DNA of 64,000 bases from Sepioteuthis lessoniana. Lineage: Eukaryota; Mollusca; Cephalopoda; Myopsida; Loliginidae. The translations under genes were made by a program, and so were the position numbers. The notes under the pieces are model-generated. The model did not search any database, was not told the DNA's origin, and worked only from the letters and a program-made list of their open reading frames with translations. The stretch spans positions 62,522,965-62,586,964 of the forward strand of contig OY757911.1 of assembly GCA_963585895.1 (NCBI GenBank), in the 5' to 3' direction. Of this stretch, positions 55,561-64,000 are shown in pieces (the stretch's first letter is position 1; every line of letters starts with the position of its first letter).

Positions 55561-58020
55561 AAATGACAAAAAATCTAAATATAAAAGTATAATTTAATTA
55601 AACTTCACGCATAAAATAACCCTGACGGACTGTCATACCGTTACAATCAGTCAATCATTTCTGTTTGATCATGACTTGGAAACACACAAACACACAAATT
55701 TCCACATTTTGTAATAATAATATAGATATGCGTAAATTCTAATGCATTCTCTGAATAGAATTTGAGTAAATCACAAGATAAAAATGTCTGCTTTGATTGC
55801 TCGCTCAGGTAACCGACGCATGCAGTTGTAAAAAGATACAATTTTTTGCTTTCAACATTCTTCGTAAAATGAGAAAATATCCCATATCTATATCATATAT
55901 CCGGTTAAAGCCATCCTAAATCAAGTGGGATGACCTTTCCGAGAGTGGAACATAAAATACCAAGGTCAGATCCTTTTTCAAGTGATTCCCAAACAATGTG
56001 GAACACGATACCAACATTGATTCCGAAGAATTTCCTTTCATTTTTTTTCGACTCGTTTGGAATGTTTTACATTGCGTTAAAAAAACTATTTTCAGTCTTT
56101 GAGTACCATGCATTTTGAGGGAATTGATCACACTTGTTTATTTGTTGTATTTAAGTTTTCTCGTCTCATGCCTGATTTATTGATTTATTCATTTGTTTTG
56201 CATCCTAGGGTACTTCCGCATTTTACAATATTCTTACATCAACTTAAAAACAAACTTTGCCCTGAATACATACACTATTAACACAATATCTATATACAAA
56301 CTGAATTCTGTTAAACAATTCATCAGATAGTTCTTAAAAAGTCCTCTTTAATTCGTTTCCTAACCATTTTTTTTTAGATTATCCAATTTAATCTTAATTC
56401 TTTAAGCTATTATTGTTATTGATCTTATTAACCAATTTTTTTTCTAAAAATATATTGTTCTAGTAGAAAAATAATCGAATCAGTTAACAGACTAAGTTTT
56501 TTTAATCTGTCTTAAAAGTAAATTTCATGTTTGTGGAGAAATAATGAAAAAATGTCTACCATGATTAAACAAATCCCATGTAATTATTTTGACAGTTTCA
56601 ATTAGATCATATTTCCTAATACTTTCTGTTGGGTATCACCTACCTTTTCAGCATAATGAGCTGTTCCATCTGCCATATATGGCAGTAGCGGAGATCAGTC
56701 AGACCCGAAGAGCCGTTCCTATGGTTGAAGTATATCATTACTCTATCACTAATCCTATGTTCTTATTACTAACAGTCTCTCTCTTGTAAATACTCTTTCC
56801 TGCAAATATAATTATTTTCCTCACGTATTGTGGTTTGTCTTATTATTTCTACAACTTGTGTTCACTAACCAGAAAACAACACTTTTTATATAAGAAGTTT
56901 ATCCTAATTTCTCTAATCTCTCCTTGTGACGGTATTTTTTTTTATTCTTATTGTTTTTCATTTTTCTTTGTACGTTCTCTGATCTCAATAATTAACACCA
57001 ATTTCGATGTCCAGACACTAGAGTCCAGGCCTGAGTACATTAGTCTCTATTAGATCTTATTAGAGTTTTATATATATTTTAAAAGAACATTTTATTCCCT
57101 TGAAATAACATTTTTAACCAGCCAGCCAATCATTTTATTTGCCCTCGATACAATAGACAAAATATAATTGTCAGTTTTAAATATATCATCAAAGTGACAA
57201 GTTTTCATTTTGTGTTTGTTATTTTTGCTTTGTTTTGTTCTGTTTGTTTTTATTTGTTTTGTTTTTATTTGGAGAGTGGGGGCTTTGGATTTGTTATTTT
57301 ATTTTTCTTCTTTTTTTTTTTTTTTTGTCTGAATTTTTTTGGTAGAAATTAGGATCATTGAATGACCCAGAACAAACATAGAACGGAATTCTAAAGTTTT
57401 CTTTTTTGAATAGTTGTTACTATAATATCTCTTCAATTTTTAGATCAAGAATTATCATATATTGGTTTATTCAAACGTCTTTTTCAACATTTATGTAGTT
57501 TTATATTGGAAATATCATAGAGAAAATGTTTCAGACGAGTAACACTTTGCCATCTTCATATATTATTATGATCCTGAGGTAATAAGGAATGTTGAACCTT
57601 TAATATCAGACGGAAAGGTTCGAAAAACTAGATGTCTTTTAGGAAGATCTAATAGAAGAAATATATTTCTTGGTTAAAAGTGCTGCACTTACCTGCTATT
57701 CCTGAGTTCAAAACCTGGATCCACATATTCTGATCATCAGTAACGCGTAAAATTGTATGACAGTGACGAAATATAATATAATCAACTAAAACAGCGCATA
57801 TTAGATAACTGGACATGGTTGTGTGACATTCGACCAAAATGTTTCTATTATAACATCCGTATATAACAATACAAATGATTGTTGGTTTTACTTTGTTTAA
57901 TTAGTTAGTGATGTCGGATATTCTGGTAATTCTAAAAAGAGACGAGCTAAATAGATAACCCATGGTTAAGGTGAATCATTGCTTATAAAAATATAGCTGA
58001 ATACGAAAACACATTGGTTT
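55561..58020. other. AT-rich DNA, nothing recognised
   Basis: Homopolymer T runs occur near 57310-57325. I see no repeat-family match, RNA gene or plausible coding exon. Confidence 0.5.
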
Positions 58021-58033
58021 ATATATATATATA

Positions 58034-58190
58034 CTGTCATCCACAGAGAGACTGTTTCGTTCATTCACAACTCTTCAGTGTAGCTAGACACGTACGACGT
58101 TTGAAGCTGGTATCGAAACCCGCCCAACTTTACATTAGACTTAGTATCAAACCGCTCGGCCAACAAGCGTATCACGTCAACAAGGGAATT
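58034..58190 (-). mobile_element. SINE4
   Basis: A (TA)n tract on the left (58019-58033) is followed by GTCATCCACAGAGAGACTGT, CACAACTCTTCAGTGTAGC and the head complement GGTATCGAAACCCGCCCAAC. Same order as 2733-2885. Confidence 0.65.
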
Positions 58191-58347
58191 GTAAGGTTTT
58201 AAGTATCAACAACAGCAGTAGCGTTCGTTTGTTTACATTTTATACCTTACCGGATACCAGAGTGCTCAATTCGTTCGAAGAGCTTTGCATTATGCGAGCA
58301 GCAGCCGTAAATTCCTTCGCCAGAGTGCTCAGCCCCCATGGGGGTAC

Positions 58348-58402
<55 letters not shown>

Positions 58403-58475
58403 GGTTAATTGGTAGGTAAGCGTATTTTTAATATTTTAGATGTTATTCTAAAAGTCTAAGACAATGTTTATGTGA

Positions 58476-58541
<66 letters not shown>
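58348..58541. repeat. (TA)n and (TA)n-(GT)n microsatellites
   Basis: TA repeats at 58348-58398; TA then GT repeats at 58477-58541. Confidence 0.95.
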
Positions 58542-58544
<3 letters not shown>

Positions 58545-58546
<2 letters not shown>

Positions 58547-60170
58547 CTGTTAACTTCTATGCACAATTTATATTACATATACTGTTCCATCATAATTGAA
58601 GTAAATCTCGAGCAGTGCTTTACGTTGTGCAATAGTAGATTAACAACCAATTGCAAGTGAATTTGAGTCTCACTAAGTGCTCATTATTCTGGCAATCACT
58701 AGCCAATGCTAAGTAAATAACTAGATAAACCAAAGCTCAAACACAATTACATATATAAGAATATACAGAGAGAAAGAGAACGAAAAAAGAGATAAAGAGA
58801 AAGAAAGAAAAAATTTGATGATAAAGCTGTTTTTTTTAATTCTCACAAAAATGAATTGTCTCGTGTATTTGTCGGATTACCTTCTTTCCTTAAAAGTTTT
58901 ACATATAAAAAGTAACTCTCACCAAAAGAAAGTTAATATTATCCCCATCTCGCAACCTGTTGATATATATTTGCACTATACAAGAACGATAACAACATTA
59001 TCCCTCAGTGATCGTATATAGCATATAATCATTTCTAACGGAGGATATCAAGCATACATTGGGTGGAACAGTTGTTTTTAGTTGTACCATCTCATTTCTG
59101 AAGGAATCAGTGAAAGGTCTCGCTTCTACCATTTCTAGTGCACTGGTGAAGTGATGCCTAAGAGGAGATCACTAGGATCTAAATATAGATTTCTTGTCAT
59201 GAATGACTTTAGATTTAGCAAATTCTTTATCAGGTTAGTAGGTATCTATTCTCCCCACATGAACAGAAACTAACACATGGTCGTATTAAAGTGGGAACAG
59301 AAATAGCTCATTCCAGAGGGGAATACTGATAGAGATGAGCTATTTTTGTTTTCAAACTATACCTAAGTTGAATGTAAGGTTTGGCCTAGAGAGACATCTC
59401 CGACTGCAGAGCCATATTTGTTATTGTCAACTGTCTCAGATTTCCTGAGGTTCGAGCCTGATACAAAATACTTCATATTTTCAAACTAAACAAATAGTTG
59501 TACAAATAGGAGTACAAATGCTCAGCGTTATTCTTCTTATCAAAGTAAAACTTTTTTACAAATCAACACCAAAGATCCTGCTCTTTAAACGAGATCAAAT
59601 TCTGATAACAGATGTCGAAAACAAATACGCAAATATATTAAAGACCAAACGGGCTGCAAGGAATCGATGTGGTAGTCTCATATTGCTATCCCACATAAAC
59701 ATTGGCTTTTTAGTCTAATAAAATATAGGTTAAACACATTAACTTTTTATATATACTTATATTCTTAGGTAATATCATATAACGGCAGATTTCCATAACT
59801 TCAACTCAGAAATTGACCAAGGGGATGGTTCAACTTTCTGCGCTGTGCTAATATTGTTTCTATAATCATACGAAAAGTTTTAGATATTACCATAACCAGG
59901 GTAGATAAATCTGATAACTATGCTGTATTTCGATTAGGTTCAAATATTAAATATTACCAATGAAAAAGAAAAGAAAATTCAATCAATTGAAAAATATATT
60001 AAATTAATCGCTTAATCTTATTTGAACTTATAATTATAAGTATTAAGGTTTATATTTTAGATTTGCTACCAAATTTTCAATATTTTTATTCATTGTTTGG
60101 TATATATATTCATAGAATCACGATTTAATCCCCAAAAGATTTCCTTAGCTTACACTGCTTTATCCAGAGG
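58545..60170. other. AT-rich DNA, nothing recognised
   Basis: No family match or coding region is seen. Confidence 0.5.
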
Positions 60171-60174
60171 TGTG

Positions 60175-60438
60175 CTTAGTGTTGCGGTTATCGTCGTAGG
60201 AAATGGAGTCGGTGAAAATAGTTTAAATCCTAAACAACGATGTTTGCGTTTCACTTCGTGCTAATGCCCTTGGATCCATCTCCTCATCGATAGGTAAATA
60301 ATTGGGTAGATCTTGTTCTTTGGCCTGGGTTCGCCAACCAACCTAAGTACTAAAAAATTCTGAATTCAAACAAGCAGAACTCCACATAAAATGACCTTGA
60401 GTAGCGTCCTGCTCGTAACGAAGGGGTTTGGTAGATAC
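60175..60438 (+). mobile_element. SINE2, plus orientation, diverged
   Basis: Head (GTTGCGGTTATCGTCGTAGG, AGTTTAAATCCTAAACAAC), central part (TAATGCCCTTGGATCC) and tail (AATGACCTTGAGTAGCGTCC, CGAAGGGGTTTGGTAGATA) are in order. Confidence 0.7.
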
Positions 60439-60940
60439 ATAAACTGCCGTTCCGTAATACTCTAATCACTTTTGATTCAATATCTTTACATCAATGTATT
60501 CGGTGACAACATAAAAAAAATCGTGAAATCCAATTTAGTTAAGTGTTGTTTTTTTTTAATATTTAACATGAGGTGTCGTCTTGTATAAGCTTCACCACAA
60601 AATATTGTGAAAGACATTTCAAGTCTAAGGGAAAATATTGGTGAGGTTTCACTTGGATATGAAGTTTTCAGGCAGCTAAATTAGGAACGCTAATCGCAAT
60701 AAAACCTTAAAAAAGCAGGAAAGGAAAAACATTCGAAATGGTGCTGGTGATATTTTCTATGTTAAGAATTAAAGGTTTTGAAAATATCACTAGTGTACAT
60801 AAAGTAAAATTCTTTTAGTCATGAGTTATGATAAAATAGCATATAAAACTAACGGTAATCCTTCATGGCTATTGAAGAAGCAGATCCGAACTCATATGTG
60901 ACCCTCTTCTATGGCCCCCTACACATTGACGTACCAGTGT
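60439..60940. other. AT-rich DNA, nothing recognised
   Basis: No family match or coding region is seen. Confidence 0.5.
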
Positions 60941-60944
60941 TAGC

Positions 60945-61066
60945 CGACCACCAAAAACTTATTTTCATCAGCTCTCGGGAGCGATGGATAATAAGGGCGA
61001 ATGGCGAGAGAGAATCAGCGAAATCTGAGCTGTCCGGGCGACTTGATGATTATGATGATTATGATA
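60945..61066 (+). mobile_element. RTE LINE 3' end, different subfamily
   Basis: GAGCGATGGATAATAAGGGC then AATGGCGAGAGAGAATCAGC parallel the RAMNDREEWRERV codons that end the long LINE. They are followed by a GATGATTATGATGATTATG tail. The tail and last codons differ from the main family, suggesting a related subfamily. Only about 120 bp remain. Confidence 0.55.
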
Positions 61067-61099
61067 AAATTAGTTAATTTTGGAATATTTTTTTGTTAA

Positions 61100-61250
61100 T
61101 GTATAGCGATAGGGATATTATCATTATTATTATTATTATTATTATTGTGTTTTTGTTTTAAGTTGGTTTTGCGTTGGTTTTGCGTTGGTTATTTTGGTAT
61201 TACGTTGGTTGCGTTGGTATTTTGTTGGTAGCATTGGTATTACATTGGTT
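61100..61250. repeat. (ATT)n and a degenerate 15-20 bp tandem repeat
   Basis: (ATT)n at 61119-61145 is followed by short units of GCGTTGGTTTT, ACGTTGGTTGCG and GCATTGGTATTAC repeated to 61250. Confidence 0.7.
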
Positions 61251-61259
61251 GTTATCCCC

Positions 61260-62550
61260 TCGCTAAATGTTGATGGAAAATAAAGGTGGTGGAGAAGAAC
61301 GAAGACGTCGTTAGGTTTTAAATGAAGGTTTTAATGGCACCATGAAGTAAAGGGGTTTACGCTGGTATGCTGCGAGTCTCGTAGGAAGGAAAGAAGATAG
61401 GAAGTTGTTAGAGTGTATCATCTAATTTGTTTTTAACTAGGATCCTTTGGTCCAGAAGAATAGACCCAAGGGGTCCATAAACTTGATTGTTCTCTTCATA
61501 GTGTATGATGGTGCTACTGCTATTCAGGAGCAGACGACAAGACGTCCGTTTCCAGTTAGGATTTCTGAGCAAGTGAGAGATTCGCGGGCTTTCTTCAATT
61601 TTTGGTGCTGCTAGGAAAGATGGTTCGGGATGAATAGGACAAGTCATCCTGATTGGGTGTAAAGATTCGTTGATCCTAACAGTCAAATTAAATTACGCGC
61701 CAAACAAAAAATACAGGTTTCTTTCTGCTACAAATGTAATCGTTTAAACCTATATATTGTTTCAAAATTTATCTTGCCAGAAAAGATAAAACGTTATGTA
61801 ATCTAAGTCATTACATTGAAGAATTGAAATTCGTCATAGATCTATCCATGATCCGATTTGTTTTGGAATTTTTGGAATTAAATCCATCCGAATCGTCAAA
61901 AGAGAAAGCCTAGTTTATAAAAACTAGGTGGTGTCTGCTTCAGTAAGATCCTTTGGAACCATTTTTTTTTCGTTTCAAATTGTCTGAATTCACTAAGTAT
62001 ACATCAAAGATACTTCTAAGATATCTTAAACATTGTACAGAAAATGATAATGAGAAATTTTACATCAATTTAATTGTGGCGTATTATAGTATCCTTATTT
62101 CTGATTCGTTTCTATTCTTTACGCTTTCCGAATGTTAATAAAACTAAAATAAAACCGAATATTACGAAAATATATTTATTAATTTGTTGGTTGCAAAACA
62201 TTACAAAGTAATGAGAAAATGTGTCCTTACATTAACACAGGTAATAATATTATGGAATCTTCAGGTGATGGCATAGAAATGAAATTTTATGTTATATCTA
62301 ATAAATGAAATATAAATATTATTCAATAAGGAATAGAATGTGGTTAATTTTGTGGTCAGAATATTTAAACTGAAAAACCTTTAGATATGATTGGCATACT
62401 AGTCGATAGCTCACCCAGCCTCGCCAGCTTTTGATCCCTCCCACGTTGTGTTTTTTCTCAAAAAGTAGTTGATCGCCGGTTTTAGACGAAACTGTATTAA
62501 CCACGGATCAGCACCACAAAAATAAATAAATAAATAAACGTAGAATACAC
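61260..62550. other. No repeat family recognised
   Basis: The part at 61260-61690 is less AT-rich and has an open minus-strand frame of 92 codons (61408-61686) that resembles nothing I know. Compositionally it could be an LTR remnant, but no termini or duplication were found. Confidence 0.3.
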
Positions 62551-62552
62551 TT

Positions 62553-62553
62553 T

Positions 62554-62598
<45 letters not shown>

Positions 62599-62600
62599 GT
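62553..62600. repeat. (CT)n microsatellite
   Basis: CT repeats with a few T interruptions. Confidence 0.95.
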
Positions 62601-63129
62601 CCTTCAGTTTATCCTGATGAAGAGGGAGAGTGTATATAAGACTTCATTTTTCAGCCTAAATGAGAGGATTCTTAATTTGCTGAATATGTTCTTGTGACAA
62701 ACCAAAGTAGATTAAAAGCAGATGAAGTTGTTCGGACTGGGCCGGTAACACAATCTATCGCATCTGCGAACCGCAACTACTCTGTCCAACTACTGATCAC
62801 ACATCATAATATATGGAATCCCAACTTCCGAAAAAGAAAACCGCTCCTGTTGCATGGACCTTTCACAAATAATGTATCTAAAGATAATATCCTTTGTCTA
62901 CTGACTTCTGACTGTAATAACCTCAGAAACTTCTGTTTATTAGGGACATAAAAGAAAAACTTGCTCTTTTATCTCCATCGAGAAATCATTCTCTTTTTGT
63001 TTTATCAGCCACTAAAATCTACCGAACCCCCTAAATTATTTTGCTATCTGTCTGATATTTCCCTAAAGACAAATCTATATACATAATTATATGTCTACAG
63101 ACATCTATATAGATACTCTTGCACCCACA

Positions 63130-63130
<1 letters not shown>
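62601..63130. other. AT-rich DNA, nothing recognised
   Basis: An 85-codon plus-strand frame at 62694-62951 exists but has no recognisable domain, and I do not call it a gene. Confidence 0.4.
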
Positions 63131-63160
<30 letters not shown>

Positions 63161-63163
<3 letters not shown>

Positions 63164-63245
63164 TGGCGACTCTAGCCTATTTTTGCTACTCGTGCCCCCC
63201 GCTGCCCTCTGTCAACTTCAGTTCCCAACCCGTGGTCCGTGGACC
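63161..63245 (+). mobile_element. Possible hAT-type termini
   Basis: CAGTGGCGACTCTAGCC immediately after a (TA)n tract looks like a hAT 5' terminus, with TATATATA as a possible 8-bp target. A second motif TCCCAACCCGTGGTCCGTGG at 63223-63242 also resembles hAT end sequences. I found no partner inverted ends in the window. Confidence 0.3.
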
Positions 63246-63339
63246 CAAAGTAAGTCATCATAGTTGGTATTGCGTGATTCTCCATTGTATAGCACAGATT
63301 GACAAATGTACCTTGCATGGTGTTTTTTTTTTGTAAACA

Positions 63340-63708
63340 ATCAAGATACTATATAATTTGTAGTCTTGTTAATACAGTAGATAAGATATTTTTTTTCCTT
63401 TCAAAAGTATAGAAGAAAAGAGAAGATGTTCATTACTATGATGAGAAAAATATGTTTATTAGAATAAAGAAACTGATGACAATATACACAGACACAGCTA
63501 GTAGTTTCAATTTCGCTTAAAATAAAGATTATTTGTTGAAAATGTATTCAAATAAACAAATTTTAGTTACAGAATGTAATATATGCAACATTCATTAAAA
63601 AAATAGAGGTCTGTTAGTGAAAAAAACGAATTAAAACACACCGATAAACCAACATTTACCATAGCGATGATGATGACGAGGTCGGCGACGGCTCTAATCT
63701 GCTATCAC

Positions 63709-63749
<41 letters not shown>

Positions 63750-64000
63750 TCCCTAATACATCTATCAGCAGTCAGAACGTGCTAAGATTTTTGAGCACAG
63801 TGTTAGGGTTGCTCTTGCTATTGGCTACAGCCAAAAGCGTATTTCTCTAACATTACTGTTATTATAAGGGTCTAGTGCCTGGCACGGATTGGGCGTTCAA
63901 CATTATAGCCGATTTTATGGGATGTTCAATGAATCTGACGGTGGCCGGACAAAGACCATCCGTTCAAAACAGCATCGTTGTATTATTCCCAGATATATTT
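63340..64000. other. AT-rich DNA with a (CT)n tract
   Basis: (CT)n lies at 63711-63749. Nothing else is recognised up to the window edge. Confidence 0.5.

Overview
This window looks like gene-poor, AT-rich animal DNA, most likely from a mollusc and probably a cephalopod such as an octopus. That is inferred from the mix of tRNA-derived SINEs, an RTE-type LINE with (ATG)n tails, an R4/Dong-like LINE with (AAT)n tails, and many long (TA)n, (GT)n and (GA)n microsatellites. I found no convincing host protein-coding exon and no functional tRNA or rRNA gene. The window reads as one intergenic or intronic tract built from several layers of mobile elements.

The best-preserved gene is a nearly full-length RTE-clade LINE on the minus strand at 47849-51768. 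It has an endonuclease ORF and a reverse-transcriptase ORF in different frames, an (ATG)n tail and a 12-bp target-site duplication. Five shorter copies of the same clade lie at about 14300, 17690, 19410, 52100 and 60950. A second LINE, of the restriction-like-endonuclease type (R4/Dong-like), forms two clusters of truncated copies joined at (AAT)n tracts: minus strand at 11900-17690 and plus strand at about 39000-42080. A third, CR1/L2-like LINE end lies at 38210-38720.

The most interesting component is a repeat I call family H (12 loci, at least 14 heads). It has a hairpin-forming, non-tRNA-like head, a core of 55-60 bp tandem units, and a tail of about 50 nt shared with one of the tRNA-derived SINEs. 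Target-site duplications of 8-13 bp show it is a retroposon. Two loci (5400-7621 and 28665-29780) are head-to-tail dimers flanked by a single duplication pair.

Four tRNA-derived SINE families (called SINE1 to SINE4 here) and one further SINE head are scattered throughout. SINE1 and SINE2 share a central domain. DNA transposons are represented by an internally deleted Tc1-like element (5639-6574) with a SINE inside its inverted repeat, a broken mariner (44330-44984) and possible hAT termini near 63161. LTR-retroelement fossils include three solo LTRs with clear terminal structure (7655-8144, 9181-9870, 26332-26929), other LTR-like pieces, and one Ty3/Gypsy pol fragment.

Layout: 1-10.5 kb family H, SINEs, Tc1 and solo LTRs; 11.9-18.4 kb R4-like cluster with RTE fragments; 18-32 kb family H, SINEs, LTR fossils and tandem arrays; 32-38 kb SINEs, microsatellites and unrecognised DNA; 38-43.2 kb LINE clusters and family H; 43.8-46 kb SINE and mariner; 47.8-53.9 kb RTE LINEs and an LTR fossil; 54-64 kb sparse SINEs and unrecognised AT-rich DNA. 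All family assignments come from reading motifs by eye, not from searches.
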